Source: Luteibacter sp. UNC138MFCol5.1
Lineage (GTDB): Bacteria; Pseudomonadota; Gammaproteobacteria; Xanthomonadales; Rhodanobacteraceae
Direction of reading: 5' to 3'
NCBI RefSeq assembly: GCF_900110505.1
Contig: NZ_FODZ01000005.1
Location: forward strand, 186,001-250,000
DNA: 64,000 nt
The notes below the pieces were generated by a model that worked only from the letters and a program-made list of their open reading frames with translations, was not told where the DNA came from and did no database searches. Positions 18,482 to 29,750 of this stretch are shown here, piece after piece; the stretch's first letter is position 1; each line of letters opens with the position of its first letter. Made by a program: the position numbers and the translations under genes.

Positions 18482-19186
18482 TTAAAGGGCGGCGATTTCC
18501 GGGCGCGGCGGCAGCGACCAGTCGATCGGCTGCTCGCCGCGGGCTTCCAGCCAGGCGTTGGCCTGCGCGAAGTGACCGCAGCCGAGGAAACCGCGGTGGG
18601 CCGAGAGAGGCGACGGATGCACGCTGCGGAGGATCAGGTGGCGCTTGCCGTCGATCAGCTGGCCCTTCTTCTGGGCGTGGCTGCCCCAGAGCATGAAGAC
18701 CAGGCCGTCCCGCCCGCGGTTGAGCGCGTCGACGGCGGCGTCGGTGAAACCTTCCCAGCCCCTGCCCTGATGCGAACCCGCCTGCCCGGCCTCGACGGTC
18801 AGCACCGCGTTGAGCAGGAGCACGCCACGGTCGGCCCATGGCGTCAGGCAGCCATGGTCCGGACGCGGGATGCCGAGGCAGGCCTCGATCTCCTTGAACA
18901 TGTTCTGCAGCGAGGGCGGCACGCGCACGCCGGGCCGCACCGAGAAGCTCAGCCCATGCGCCTGTCCCGGGCCGTGGTACGGGTCCTGGCCGAGGATGAC
19001 CACGCGGACCGCCTCGAACGGCGTGTGCGCGAAGGCATTGAAGATCTCGGGGCCAGGCGGATAGATCTCCTTGCCGCGGGCCTTTTCCTCACGAAGGAAC
19101 GCCGACAGCGCCAGCATGTCGGGACGGTCGAGGTAATCGCCGATCCGCGCCTTCCAGCTCGGCTCGAGCTTCACGCGGTCGTTCAA
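18482..19186 (-). CDS. ung: Uracil-DNA glycosylase
   Basis: Removes uracil from DNA to start base-excision repair. The 234-residue product has the family-1 catalytic motif GQDPYHG (66-72, Asp68 activates water) and the leucine-loop motif HPSPLSA (190-196). The start overlaps the stop of the upstream double-receiver gene by ATGA, so it is the last gene of ftsE-ftsX-regulator-ung. A 231-base spacer separates it from rpoH. Confidence 0.97.
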   Translation of the reverse strand: MNDRVKLEPSWKARIGDYLDRPDMLALSAFLREEKARGKEIYPPGPEIFNAFAHTPFEAVRVVILGQDPYHGPGQAHGLSFSVRPGVRVPPSLQNMFKEIEACLGIPRPDHGCLTPWADRGVLLLNAVLTVEAGQAGSHQGRGWEGFTDAAVDALNRGRDGLVFMLWGSHAQKKGQLIDGKRHLILRSVHPSPLSAHRGFLGCGHFAQANAWLEARGEQPIDWSLPPRPEIAAL

Positions 19187-20022
19187 TGTTCGACCCGGTC
19201 GCGGAGATGCAGGGCGACGCGCAGCTGGAAGAGCAGCTTGGTGATGAGCAGCTTTTCTTCCACCGGCTTCTCGACGAGGTCGTTGGCGCCGGCGCGCAGC
19301 AGCGCCGCCTGGTTCGCCGGGTTCTCGTCGCCGGTCATGATCAGCGTGGGCAGCTGGCCCTTGCCGTAGCCGAAGTCGTTGCGGATACGCTCGACGAGAT
19401 CACCGCCGGTGAGCTCGCCCTTGAGGCTGACGTCGGTGAGCACGACGTCGGCGCCGACGTCACCCCGATCCCTGGCGGCGCGCAGGTGTTCGAGCGCGTC
19501 TTCGGCGCTGATGACGTGGTGCACGGTCAGGCCGTACTTCTCCATCATGCGCCGGGTGGCCAGCGCGACGACGCGGCTGTCTTCCACGTAAAGCACTTCA
19601 CCTTCGGCGCCGCCCTCGGGGCGCACGTAGCCGCGGATGAACTCCGCGAGCGCGCCGAAGCCGAGCGACTTGTCGAAGTAGTCGGTGACGAACTCGCCGA
19701 GTTCGCGCCGGTGCAGGCGCGCCTCGACGTCGCCGGACACCACAACGATGGGCATGTAGATCTGCGGCGTGGCCTCGCGTACGAAACGGGCGAGTTCCAG
19801 ACCGTCCATGTCGGGCAGGCGCAGGGCGACGGTCACGAAATCGAAGACGCCCCGCTGCAGTTCGGTCTGCGCTTCCGCGCCGGTGGCCGCACCGACGATT
19901 TCCACGCCGGGCACCTCGGCCGCGACGACGCGCGCGATCAGCTGCCGGACGACCTTGGAGCCGTCGACGAGCAGGATGCGTGGCGTGGCGCCGGCGACAC
20001 CCGAACCGATGTGAGATCCCAC
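19183..20022 (-). CDS. Double-receiver response regulator with a degenerate first receiver
   Basis: A 279-residue protein made only of two receiver domains, with no output domain. In receiver 1 (about 14-130) the phospho-acceptor position is Ala66 ([13 protein letters not shown]) and one acidic-pocket residue is Gly21 (LLVDGSK), so it should not be phosphorylated, although Lys118 is kept. Receiver 2 (about 141-265) is intact, with Asp197 ([11 protein letters not shown]), MTGD and Lys252 (LVEKPV). The start is a GTG at 20022 behind AGGGAAGGGG; upstream frame overlaps ftsX. It sits 19 bases after ftsX and overlaps ung by four bases. Without an output domain it probably works by protein contact, perhaps with division or envelope machinery (inference). 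Confidence 0.85.
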   Translation of the reverse strand: MGSHIGSGVAGATPRILLVDGSKVVRQLIARVVAAEVPGVEIVGAATGAEAQTELQRGVFDFVTVALRLPDMDGLELARFVREATPQIYMPIVVVSGDVEARLHRRELGEFVTDYFDKSLGFGALAEFIRGYVRPEGGAEGEVLYVEDSRVVALATRRMMEKYGLTVHHVISAEDALEHLRAARDRGDVGADVVLTDVSLKGELTGGDLVERIRNDFGYGKGQLPTLIMTGDENPANQAALLRAGANDLVEKPVEEKLLITKLLFQLRVALHLRDRVEH

Positions 20023-20041
20023 CCTAAGTTCCCCTTCCCTC

Positions 20042-21022
20042 TCAGCCCGCCGCGGCGCGGCGGATCTGCCTCGCACTGACGAGACGCGCGCCGAGCCACC
20101 CCAGCACGGCAGACGCGAAGGGTACCGAAAGCAGCAGCCACGCGGGGAGTGCGCCGAAGCTCACGCTCCCGTCGTACGCCGCGGCGAGCCGCCCGACCGG
20201 TCCGGCCATCGCCAGTTCGAGCACGACGGCCAGGGCGACGGCGAGCACGCCGGCGAGGAAGCCGAGCCAGATGCCGGCATACAGGTAAGGCCTGCGCACG
20301 AACGGCCGGCTCGCGCCGATGAGCAGCAGCACGCCGATCTCGGCGCTGCGGCTCTGGATGTCCACGCGGATGGTGTTCCCGACGACCAGCAACGCGGCCA
20401 CGCCCAGCAGCAACGCGAGCAATCCGACGGCGCGTCCACCGACGCCGACGAGGGCGTCGAGGCGCTGCCGCCACGCGCCGGTCTCCTGGACCATGTCGAC
20501 GCCTGGCGTCGCCTTCATCGCCTCGACCAGCCGGTTGACGTCGTCCGCCGATAGCCCGGCCTTCGGCTGCACCGAGAGCACGTACGGCAAGGGGTTGGCG
20601 TCGAGCGACTGCAAGGCGCCGGAGAAACCCTGCACTTCCGCCAGTTCGTCGAGGCCATCCTTCGGCGTCCGCACGACGATGTCGGCGACCTCGGGGCGTC
20701 CGCGCAGAGCGGAGGCCGCCGTCTCGGCCACGCCCGCGTTCTGCCCGGGCTTCAGGAACGCGCTGATCGACTGGTTGCGGCCGAGGGCGTCGCCCATGCG
20801 TTGGACGTTGTCGAGCAGCAGATAGAACGTCAGCGGAAGGGCGAGCGCCACGCCCATCACCGCGATGGTGAGCAGCGTGCCGAGCGGTCGCGCGCCGAGG
20901 CGGCGCAGACTGATCGACATGCTCCACGCGTGGTGTTCGCGCCAGGCGCCGACCTTGCGCGGCCCGCTGCGGCGGGTCGCTTCGGTCTCGGGTGTCTTGC
21001 GTGCGTCGCGGGCGGCGTTCAT
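20042..21022 (-). CDS. ftsX: Cell-division ABC-type permease FtsX
   Basis: Membrane partner of FtsE; the complex activates septal peptidoglycan hydrolases. The 326-residue protein has an N-terminal cytoplasmic tail, helix 1 at about 49-70, a periplasmic loop of about 95 residues and three C-terminal helices, which is the usual FtsX topology. Motifs NTIRVDIQSRSAEIGVLLLI and GASRPFVRRPYLYAGIWLGF are characteristic. The start overlaps the ftsE stop by four bases. Confidence 0.96.
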   Translation of the reverse strand: MNAARDARKTPETEATRRSGPRKVGAWREHHAWSMSISLRRLGARPLGTLLTIAVMGVALALPLTFYLLLDNVQRMGDALGRNQSISAFLKPGQNAGVAETAASALRGRPEVADIVVRTPKDGLDELAEVQGFSGALQSLDANPLPYVLSVQPKAGLSADDVNRLVEAMKATPGVDMVQETGAWRQRLDALVGVGGRAVGLLALLLGVAALLVVGNTIRVDIQSRSAEIGVLLLIGASRPFVRRPYLYAGIWLGFLAGVLAVALAVVLELAMAGPVGRLAAAYDGSVSFGALPAWLLLSVPFASAVLGWLGARLVSARQIRRAAAG

Positions 21023-21696
21023 ACGACCTCCGTCGCGGGCACGTCGGCGACGAGCTTGCCGTGGTCGAGGACCACGACGCGCTTCTTCATGCGCTTGATC
21101 AGCATGAGGTCGTGGCTGGCGACCAGCACCGCGGTGCCCACGGCCTGGAATTCGGCGAAGAGCGACATGATTTCCATGGCCAGCTGGGGGTCGAGGTTGC
21201 CCGTGGGCTCGTCGGCGATGAGCACGGCCGGCTTGGCGACGATGGCGCGCGCGATGCCGACGCGCTGCTGCTCGCCCGTGGACAGGGCCTCGGGCAGCTG
21301 CTTCTCGTAACTGAGCAGGCCGACCTTCTCGAGGGCGGCGCGGACGCGACGGCCACGATCGGCCGGCGACACGCCACCGATGATGAGCGGCAGTTCGACG
21401 TTGGCGAAGACGGTACGGTCCAGCAGCAGGCGGTGGTCCTGGAAGACCATCCCGAGCTTGCGGCGGATCTTCGGGATGTCGCCGGGGCGAACGGTGTTGA
21501 GCTTCTGGCCGTCGAGGGTGACGACGCCGTTGGTGGGGCGCTCGATCATGGCCAGCAGCTTCAGGAGCGTGCTCTTGCCCGCGCCGGAATGACCGGTGAC
21601 GAATGCCATCTCGCCCGCGCCGACCTGGAACGACACATCGGTAAGGGCCTGGTGGCCGCCCTCGTATCGTTTGCTCACCAGATCGAAACCGATCAC
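21019..21696 (-). CDS. ftsE: Cell-division ATP-binding protein FtsE
   Basis: Cytoplasmic ATPase of the FtsEX division complex, 225 residues. It has the FtsE-typical Walker A (GHSGAGKST, 35-43), Q-loop (GMVFQDHRLLL), signature LSTGEQQRV and Walker B LIADEPTGNLD. It is the first gene of ftsE-ftsX-receiver-ung; the promoter should lie in the 165-base spacer that also contains a REP pair. ftsY, often upstream in relatives, is not here. Confidence 0.97.
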   Translation of the reverse strand: MIGFDLVSKRYEGGHQALTDVSFQVGAGEMAFVTGHSGAGKSTLLKLLAMIERPTNGVVTLDGQKLNTVRPGDIPKIRRKLGMVFQDHRLLLDRTVFANVELPLIIGGVSPADRGRRVRAALEKVGLLSYEKQLPEALSTGEQQRVGIARAIVAKPAVLIADEPTGNLDPQLAMEIMSLFAEFQAVGTAVLVASHDLMLIKRMKKRVVVLDHGKLVADVPATEVV

Positions 21697-21751
21697 CGCA
21701 TCACCCGTTGGCTGTTAAGCCTCAGAGGATAAGGGATGTGGAACGGGCCCG

Positions 21752-21849
21752 GTAGGAGCGCGCCTCGCGCGCGACATCTTTTCGCGAAGAGCTGCACGGC
21801 CTGTTGCGCACGGCCCCAAAAGCCGTCGCGCGCAGGGCGCGCTCCTACC
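21752..21849. repeat. REP doublet (inverted pair of GTAG-headed palindromes)
   Basis: A 25-base unit starting GGTAGGAGCGCGC (21752-21776) recurs in inverted orientation at 21825-21849, with one two-base difference. Each unit has a GTAG head followed by a GC palindrome, the architecture of REP/BIME elements mobilised by RAYT transposases and of SMAG elements of Stenotrophomonas. It lies between ftsE and the end of rhlB. No RAYT gene is in the window. Confidence 0.85.
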
Positions 21850-21861
21850 GGGGCGCCCGGG

Positions 21862-23604
21862 TCAGCGGCCGCCGAAGAGGCGGCCGATGCGACGGAGCAG
21901 GCCGACCTTTTCCGGCGCCTTCGGCGCGGCCGGCGCCGGGGTGGCGGCCGGACGCGCGGCCGTCACCTGGCGGGACGGACGGCGGTTCGGGTTGGCGGGG
22001 CCGTCGGCCTTGCGCGGCGCGGACGGCTGGCTCTCGCCTGCCGTGACGACGGTGCCGGCGGTGTTTTCGGCGTCTTCGCGCGCACCGCGGCCACGGCCGC
22101 CCCGACGACGGCGACGCTTCTTCGTCGCGGACGCGTCGGCCATCGCTTCCGCGGCGGCCGGCAGGCCGGCGACGGTTTCGGCGACGACGACCGTCTTCAC
22201 CGGCACCTCGGTCGGCGACGGAGCGGCGGCGCCCTCTTCGCGCGGCGGACGCGGGCGGCGCTCGCGGCTGCCCGACCGTTCGCCGGAACGCGGACCGCGA
22301 CCGTCGCGGCCACCCCGACCACCGCGGGCACCCTTCTCCGGCGGCGCGCCGCGGGTCGGGATGTGGCCGTCGTTGTCGTTCGGATCGTCCACCTCGTCCT
22401 GCACGCCGTCGGCGCGCGGTCGCGGCGCCGGCATGACGAGCATGCGGGCCTCGATCGACGCGGTGGGGATCTTCTGGTTGATGTAGGTCTCGATGTCCGG
22501 CAGGCCCATCGCGTAGAGATCGCACGCGAAGCTGATCGCGTCGCCCTCCGCGCCGAGGCGCGCCGTGCGGCCGATGCGGTGGACGTAGTCCTCGGCATCC
22601 TGCGGCAGGTCGTAGTTGAAGACGTGGCTGACGGCCGGGATGTGCAGGCCGCGCGCCGCGACGTCGGTCGCCACGAGGAGGTCGATCTGGCCGGCCTGGA
22701 AGCGCTGCAGGAGCTTCTGGCGCTTCACCTGCGGCACGTCGCCCGAGATGGCGCCGACACGGAAGTTGTGGCGCTTCAGGCGATCGGTGATGCGCTCGGC
22801 GGCCGCCTTCGTGTTGACGAAGATGATGCTGCGCTCCGCCTTCGTTTCCTCCAGCAGGTTGAACAGCAGCGGCATCTTCTCTTCCTTGGACGGGAAGTAG
22901 ACGATCTGGCGCACGCGGTCGGCGGTGACGTTCTCGGTTTCCACCACCAGCTTCTCGGCCTCGTGCATGTGCTCGTAGGCGAGTTCGAGCACGCGGTGGC
23001 TGAGCGTGGCCGAGAACAGCAGGACCTGGCGCTTCTCGCGCGCGGGAAGGCGGCGGAAGATGAAGCGGACGTCCTTGATGAAGCCGAGGTCGAACATGCG
23101 GTCGGCTTCGTCGATGACCATGACCTCGACGCTGCCGAAGCCGAAGACGTCCTGCTTGTAGTAGTCGAGCAGGCGGCCCGGCGTGGCGATGATGATGTCG
23201 CAGCCGTCGCGCAGCTGCTGGCGCTGCTTGTCGTAGTCGACGCCGCCGTAGATCAGCGCGCTGCGCAGACCGGTGGCCTTGCCGATGGTCTGGAAGTCCT
23301 TCTCGATCTGGATGGCGAGTTCGCGCGTCGGGGCGATGACCAGCGCGCGCGGGTCGGAATCCTTGCGGTCCGGGTGGGCCGGATTCTTCAGCAGCCGGTC
23401 GACGAGCGCGACGAGAAAGGCGAACGTCTTGCCGGTGCCGGTCTGGGCTTGGCCGGCGACGTCGCGGCCGGTCAGGGCGATCGGGAGGGTGAGGGCCTGG
23501 ATCGGCGTGCAGCGGGTGATGCCGGCGGCGGCGAGACCCTGCTGGAGCAGCGGATGCAGGTCGAGGTTTTCGTAGAAGACGTCGGTGAGTACGGTTTCGG
23601 ACAT
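21862..23604 (-). CDS. rhlB: DEAD-box ATP-dependent RNA helicase RhlB
   Basis: Unwinds RNA, in many gammaproteobacteria as part of the RNA degradosome. The ATG at 23604 ([20 protein letters not shown]) starts the Q-motif region. Motif I AQTGTGKT is at 53-60, then PTRELA, DEAD ([13 protein letters not shown]), SAT, and [11 protein letters not shown]. At 580 residues it is about 160 longer than E. coli RhlB; the extra is a C-terminal low-complexity tail rich in Arg, Gly, Pro and Ala (about 420-580), probably for RNA or partner binding. It diverges from trxA-rho, the same neighbourhood as in E. coli. An imperfect 14-base inverted repeat lies in its upstream region. Confidence 0.95.
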   Translation of the reverse strand: MSETVLTDVFYENLDLHPLLQQGLAAAGITRCTPIQALTLPIALTGRDVAGQAQTGTGKTFAFLVALVDRLLKNPAHPDRKDSDPRALVIAPTRELAIQIEKDFQTIGKATGLRSALIYGGVDYDKQRQQLRDGCDIIIATPGRLLDYYKQDVFGFGSVEVMVIDEADRMFDLGFIKDVRFIFRRLPAREKRQVLLFSATLSHRVLELAYEHMHEAEKLVVETENVTADRVRQIVYFPSKEEKMPLLFNLLEETKAERSIIFVNTKAAAERITDRLKRHNFRVGAISGDVPQVKRQKLLQRFQAGQIDLLVATDVAARGLHIPAVSHVFNYDLPQDAEDYVHRIGRTARLGAEGDAISFACDLYAMGLPDIETYINQKIPTASIEARMLVMPAPRPRADGVQDEVDDPNDNDGHIPTRGAPPEKGARGGRGGRDGRGPRSGERSGSRERRPRPPREEGAAAPSPTEVPVKTVVVAETVAGLPAAAEAMADASATKKRRRRRGGRGRGAREDAENTAGTVVTAGESQPSAPRKADGPANPNRRPSRQVTAARPAATPAPAAPKAPEKVGLLRRIGRLFGGR

Positions 23605-24031
23605 GGAATGGAAGGCCTGGAAGCTCGCGCCGCGCGTGCGCGGCGCCGTCCCGGCGGCAAAGCGTGCACCACGGGACGGGGATGGTCCGGCCGGCGTCAC
23701 GGGAGAGTCGGGAAGGGCCGGTTGCCAGTCCGGCGGCCTGTCGACGCGCCCGGCGCGCGAAGGCCGGAGGCGGGTGGCGGCCGCCTGGAGGGTTCCCGCT
23801 GGCATAGGTGAACCGGCTGCGTGAACCGGTTTACCTATGTCAACGGAAACCATCCGTCGGCGACCTTGAATCGCTTGAATCGCGCCCCTAGTTCGGGTGG
23901 AATGAGGGCCACCGGCCGCAATGGCCAAGACCTTCGGTTCCGGTTGGACCCGCGACATGGGGCTCCTAAGTGTAGCCGATGCCAGCGTCACGGTCGTCAA
24001 CCCCCTTCCCGCCCCTCTATTGGAGACCACG
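23605..24031. other. Divergent rhlB-trxA intergenic region
   Basis: 427 bases without a credible gene. The half near rhlB is very GC-rich and gives only composition shadows; the half near trxA is more balanced. The one clear element is an inverted repeat at 23803-23839. A 37-codon in-frame extension of trxA (from 23921) is open, but it lacks thioredoxin similarity and is rejected. Confidence 0.6.
23803..23839. promoter_or_regulatory. Inverted repeat in the rhlB/trxA divergent region
   Basis: CATAGGTGAACCGG (23803-23816) and CCGGTTTACCTATG (23826-23839) form 14-base arms with one mismatch and a 9-base loop. It lies about 200 bases from both starts. As DNA it could be an operator; as RNA it would be a hairpin in the rhlB leader. 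No U-tract follows, so it is not an obvious terminator. Confidence 0.6.
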
Positions 24032-24358
24032 GTGAGCGACAAGATCACCCATACGAGCGATGCCGCCTTCTCGAAGGACGTCCTTGAATCCGACACCCCC
24101 GTCCTGCTCGATTTCTGGGCCGAATGGTGCGGCCCCTGCAAGTCCATCGCTCCCGCGCTCGAGCAGCTCGCCGGCGAGTACGAAGGCAAGGTCAAGATCG
24201 TCAAGATCAACATCGACGAGAACCAGAAGACCCCGAGCCAGTACGGCATCCGCGGCATCCCGACGCTGATGGTGTTCAAGGACGGCAAGGTCGCCGGTAC
24301 CCAGGTCGGCGCCGTCAACAAGGGCGCCCTCGCCCAGTTCATCGACAAGTCCATCTGA
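24032..24358 (+). CDS. trxA: Thioredoxin 1
   Basis: Small cytoplasmic disulfide reductase, 108 residues. The redox site WCGPC (32-36) and cis-proline motif ([14 protein letters not shown]) are intact. The start is a GTG at 24032 with GGAG seven bases upstream, giving exactly the family length. It diverges from rhlB and is followed 156 bases downstream by rho, as in many gammaproteobacteria. Confidence 0.96.
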   Translation: MSDKITHTSDAAFSKDVLESDTPVLLDFWAEWCGPCKSIAPALEQLAGEYEGKVKIVKINIDENQKTPSQYGIRGIPTLMVFKDGKVAGTQVGAVNKGALAQFIDKSI

Positions 24359-24514
24359 CGTAACACCCCGCTCCACCTTTCGCCGCCGCGTGAGGCGCTT
24401 TACGACGCGCCTCACGCGATGCTAGGCTCTAGGAGTTCGCCGGGACACCGCTTGTCCCCCCTGTCGCGAACCCTCTCCCTTCTTTCTTCCAACGGCGCCC
24501 CGTGAGGTTTGCCC

Positions 24515-26314
<1,800 letters not shown>

Positions 26315-26346
26315 GCCTCGCGCCTGCCGGATCGTCGGACATGACG

Positions 26347-26380
26347 AAAGGCCGCCTCGATGGGGCGGCCTTTTATTTTT
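26347..26380 (+). terminator. rho intrinsic terminator
   Basis: GGCCGCC (26350-26356) pairs with GGCGGCC (26364-26370), followed by TTTTATTTTT. It starts 33 bases after the rho stop. Confidence 0.92.
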
Positions 26381-26625
26381 CGGAGCGGGGGGCCGGGGGA
26401 TGGGAAGTGGGGGCGACATAGCCGGCGGGCGCACGAGGCGATGCACAACTCCGCGCTGGCGACGCCGCAGCCGAACGCTTCACGTACCCTCGAGCGCACG
26501 CCGGGATCGCGCCCCCGATTCCCTGCTCCCCACTCCGCTTTTGCTACCCTCCCCCGACCTTTTGCTTGCCCCATCGCGCCCCCATGTGGGCGGCACCGGT
26601 CAGCCGATCAGCCAAGGAAAGTGAC
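26381..26625 (+). promoter_or_regulatory. Promoter region of the glutamate-cysteine ligase gene
   Basis: Non-coding spacer between the rho terminator and the next start. TGCTACCCT at 26542-26550 looks like an extended -10 (TGn-TAnnnT). The same motif occurs before ycgL (29751-29759) and rep (56990-56998). No good -35 is visible. Nothing else is recognisable in the spacer. Confidence 0.45.
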
Positions 26626-27996
26626 GTGTCCATACCCAGCGCCGCCAAGAGCACGCCCATCGGCGACCGCAACGATCTGGTCGAGTACCTCGCCAAGGGT
26701 GAGAAGCCGCAGGCGGAGTGGCGCATCGGCACCGAGCACGAGAAGTTCGGGTTCTATACCGACGACCTGACGCCGCCGCCGTTCGAAGGCGAGCGGCCGG
26801 GCATCCGCGCGATCCTCGAAGGCCTGGCGGAGCGGTACCACTGGAATATCGCGCGCGAGGGCGAAACGCCGGTCGCGCTGACCAAGGACAACGCGAACAT
26901 CACGCTCGAACCGGCAGGCCAGCTGGAGTTGTCCGGCGCCCCGCTGAAGACGATCCACGAGACCTGCGACGAGGTCACCAACCACCTGAAGGAAGTGCGC
27001 TCGGTTGCCGAGGAATTCGGCATCGGTTTCCTCGGCATGGGCTTCCAGCCGAAGTGGCGGCGCGACCAGATGCCGTGGATGCCGAAGGGTCGCTACAAGA
27101 TCATGCGGGAGTACATGCCCAAGGTGGGTTCGCTCGGGCTCGACATGATGACGCGCACGTGCACCGTGCAGGTCAACCTCGATTTCGCGAGCGAGGCCGA
27201 CATGGTAAAGAAGTTCCGCGTCGCCCTCGCGCTACAGCCGATCGCCACCGCCCTGTTCGCCAATTCACCCTTCACCGAAGGCAAGCCGAACGGCTACAAG
27301 TCGTTCCGGTCGCACGTGTGGACCGACACCGACGCCGACCGTACCGGCATGCTCGACTTCGTCTTCGAGGATGGCTTCGGCTACGAACGCTACGTCGATT
27401 ACATCCTCGATGTGCCGATGTACTTCAGCTACCGGGACGGCAAGTACGTCGACCTTTCCGGCCAGGACTTCAAGAAGTTCATGCGCGGCGAGCTCGCGGC
27501 GTTGCCGGGGGTGAAGGCGGACATGAAGGACTGGGCCGACCATCTCACGACGGCCTTCCCCGAAGTGCGCCTGAAGCAGTACCTCGAGATGCGCGGCGCG
27601 GACACCAGCACGTGGGGCTCGCTCTGCGCGCTGCCCGCGTACTGGGTCGGCCTGCTGTACGACGACGTGGCGCTCGACGCCGCGTGGGACCTCGTCAAGG
27701 ATTTCAGCAAGGCGGAGCGCCATGCGCTTCGCGACGGCGTGCCGAAGCATGCGCTCGACCTTCCCTTCCGCGCCCACCACGTGCGCGAGCTCGCGCTGGA
27801 GTCGCTGAAGATCGCGGACCATGGCCTGAAGCGTCGCAACCAGCGCGGCAATCGCGGCATCGACGAGTCGATCTACCTCGAACCGCTGCTCGAGATCGCG
27901 CTTTCGGGCAAGACGCAGGCGGACGTGAAGCTCGAGAAGTTCCACGGCGAGTGGAACGGTAGCGTGGACCCGGTGTTCCGCGAATACGCGTACTGA
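26626..27996 (+). CDS. gshA: Glutamate-cysteine ligase, plant-like (GCS2) type
   Basis: Catalyses the first and rate-limiting step of glutathione synthesis, joining glutamate and cysteine with ATP. The 456-residue protein matches the plant/alphaproteobacterial type found in Xanthomonadales rather than E. coli GshA. Conserved stretches include RIGTEHEKFGFY, ITLEPAGQLELSG, GFLGMGFQPKW and MMTRTCTVQVNLDF. The GTG at 26626 with AAGGA seven bases before it is preferred; an upstream in-frame ATG gives an unrelated tail. It stands alone behind rho, with its own probable promoter and a strong terminator after a REP-like palindrome. Glutathione made here could gate the Kef-type exchanger encoded about 6 kb away (inference). 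Confidence 0.95.
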   Translation: MSIPSAAKSTPIGDRNDLVEYLAKGEKPQAEWRIGTEHEKFGFYTDDLTPPPFEGERPGIRAILEGLAERYHWNIAREGETPVALTKDNANITLEPAGQLELSGAPLKTIHETCDEVTNHLKEVRSVAEEFGIGFLGMGFQPKWRRDQMPWMPKGRYKIMREYMPKVGSLGLDMMTRTCTVQVNLDFASEADMVKKFRVALALQPIATALFANSPFTEGKPNGYKSFRSHVWTDTDADRTGMLDFVFEDGFGYERYVDYILDVPMYFSYRDGKYVDLSGQDFKKFMRGELAALPGVKADMKDWADHLTTAFPEVRLKQYLEMRGADTSTWGSLCALPAYWVGLLYDDVALDAAWDLVKDFSKAERHALRDGVPKHALDLPFRAHHVRELALESLKIADHGLKRRNQRGNRGIDESIYLEPLLEIALSGKTQADVKLEKFHGEWNGSVDPVFREYAY

Positions 27997-28030
27997 GCGC
28001 GGGGATCCGGCGGAGACAAGCGCACCGCGC

Positions 28031-28054
28031 ATCGCGCCCAGGTGCGCTCCAACC
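28031..28054. repeat. Solitary degenerate REP-like palindrome
   Basis: Read on the minus strand this is GGTTGGAGCGCACCTGGGCG followed by CGAT, resembling the GGTAGGAGCGCGCC unit at 21752 with a few substitutions. It sits between the gshA stop and the terminator. A single diverged REP is the best explanation. Confidence 0.55.
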
Positions 28055-28077
28055 ATAAGCCGGGAACGGCGGACATA

Positions 28078-28110
28078 AAAAAACCTCCCCGTCGCCGGGG
28101 AGGTTTTCTT
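28078..28110. terminator. Bidirectional terminator between gshA and fadL
   Basis: AAACCTCCCC (28081-28090) and GGGGAGGTTT (28097-28106) form a 10-base stem with a 6-base loop. It is flanked by a run of A upstream and TTCTTT downstream, so it can stop transcription from both convergent genes. Confidence 0.92.
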
Positions 28111-28128
28111 TCGCCAGGTATCGTTCTA

Positions 28129-29556
28129 TCAGAACGCGTACTTGGCCGAGACGCTGAGCAGATTGCCCTTGTCGTCGTTCTCGCCGACGATGCGGTCGTT
28201 CGTGCCGCTGTTCACGCCGCCGATGTGCGCCTTGTTCACGAAGATGTGGGCGTAGCCGGCGTTGAGCTCGAAGCGCTCCGTGGCCTTGTAGCCGACACCG
28301 AAGGCCAGCCACTTGCGGGTGGAGTCCGGCACGCGCGGCGAACGGGTGTCGTCGTAGGTCGGGGTGCTGTCGACGGCGATACCGCCACGCAGCGTCAGCT
28401 TGTCGCTGAGGTAGTACTCACCGCCGGCCGACACGAACCAGCTGTTGCGCCAGCCGTACTTCTCGCTGGTCGGCGGCTGGTTCGGGTTGGAGTAGTTGAC
28501 CGTCAGGTTCTCGAACGCATCCCACTTCGTCCACGACAGGTCGAAGCCGAGGCCGAACTTCTCGTCCTGGTGCCAGAAGCTGGCGGTGGCGATCGCCGGC
28601 GTGGTGAAGCCCGCGCGGCCGTCGGTGTGGGTGAACGGCGGCTGGCCGCGGCCCAGCAGGGCGGCGACGGTCGGGTTCGACAGCACGGCCGTCACGTTGG
28701 TCGGCATGGTGAAGTTACCCGTGCCTTCCAGGTTGTGCTTGATCTTGCTGCGGTAGCTGAGCGCGAGACGATCGTTCGGGGTTAGCTTCCACAGGCCACC
28801 GACCTGCCAGCCGTAGGCCCAGTCGTCACCCTTGATCTTGGCGTAGCCGTCGCTGCCCGGCGGAACGACCGCCGCGTACTGGGCGGCGAGGGCGCGAGCG
28901 ACGGCCGGCGACAGCTGGCCGGCGGCCGCAGCGCGCTGGATCAGACCCAGGCCGACGGTGTTGTAGTTGATGGCGCTGGTCAGCTCGGCGCTGGTCTTCT
29001 GCGCGATGGCGCTGACACCGAAGGTGAAGGTGTCGGTGACGTCGAACGAGGCGGACAGCGTGGCGTCGAACGACTTGAAGTCGGACTTGATGCCGTTGTA
29101 GCGGCCCTTCCAGTCGGAGTCGTATTCGGTCTTGAAGCCGAACGGCGCGGTCAGGCCGAGACCGAAGTGCCAGCGATCGGCGACCTGCGTGGCGAAGTAC
29201 AGCGCCGGAACCGGGATCGTGGTGCCGGCGTCGCCGCCGTTGCCACCGCTGATCGGACGGCCCTGCGCGTCGGTCGCGGTGCCGTGGAACTTGGTGCTGA
29301 AGTTGATGCCCGTCACGTCGGCCTGGAACACGTTGCCCTTCAGGAGGGTCATGGCGGCCGGGTTGTTGACGATGGCCGAGGCGTCGTCGCCAGCGGCGGC
29401 GGAGCCCGCGAACGCGCGGCCGAGGGCCTTGGCGCTGTTTTCCTTGAGCTGGAACGCGCTGGCGTGGGCGGCCTGCGGAGCGACCAGCGCGCCGGCGATG
29501 GCCAGCGAAAGGGCGGCGGCGGCCAGCGGACGGGTCGAAAGGTTCAGCTTCTGCAT
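28129..29556 (-). CDS. FadL-family outer-membrane fatty-acid transporter
   Basis: Outer-membrane beta-barrel for long-chain fatty acids or other hydrophobic compounds. The 475-residue precursor starts at the ATG at 29556 with a signal peptide (MQKLNLSTRPLAAAALSLAI, cleavage after AHA-SA). The mature N-terminus has the FadL hatch signature (SAFQLKENSAKALGRAFAGS, then NNPAAMT). The C-terminus ends in a barrel strand with terminal Phe (SVSAKYAF). It is monocistronic, ending at the shared terminator with gshA. The roughly 230-base upstream spacer is comparatively AT-rich and should hold its promoter; I could not assign a FadR-like operator. Confidence 0.93.
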   Translation of the reverse strand: MQKLNLSTRPLAAAALSLAIAGALVAPQAAHASAFQLKENSAKALGRAFAGSAAAGDDASAIVNNPAAMTLLKGNVFQADVTGINFSTKFHGTATDAQGRPISGGNGGDAGTTIPVPALYFATQVADRWHFGLGLTAPFGFKTEYDSDWKGRYNGIKSDFKSFDATLSASFDVTDTFTFGVSAIAQKTSAELTSAINYNTVGLGLIQRAAAAGQLSPAVARALAAQYAAVVPPGSDGYAKIKGDDWAYGWQVGGLWKLTPNDRLALSYRSKIKHNLEGTGNFTMPTNVTAVLSNPTVAALLGRGQPPFTHTDGRAGFTTPAIATASFWHQDEKFGLGFDLSWTKWDAFENLTVNYSNPNQPPTSEKYGWRNSWFVSAGGEYYLSDKLTLRGGIAVDSTPTYDDTRSPRVPDSTRKWLAFGVGYKATERFELNAGYAHIFVNKAHIGGVNSGTNDRIVGENDDKGNLLSVSAKYAF

Positions 29557-29750
29557 GCGGACGGGCTCCTGCTTCCTGTTTTGCTCTGGGGCGACTGGAT
29601 CACGCGAAAAAACGCAAAAATTTCTTGTTTTCATACGCGCGTTTAACAATCTGGCAGCGAACTCTGGCGGACTTGACGCTGTTTTTGCAAGTGCGGATGC
29701 AACAAAGATGAAACGACCGGGACGCCCGTCACGCATTTCCCTGCGCCTTT

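Noticed and set aside
23921-24031. N-terminal 37-residue extension of TrxA
   Set aside because: Open frame but no signal peptide or homology; the GTG at 24032 gives the exact family length and has a ribosome-binding site.
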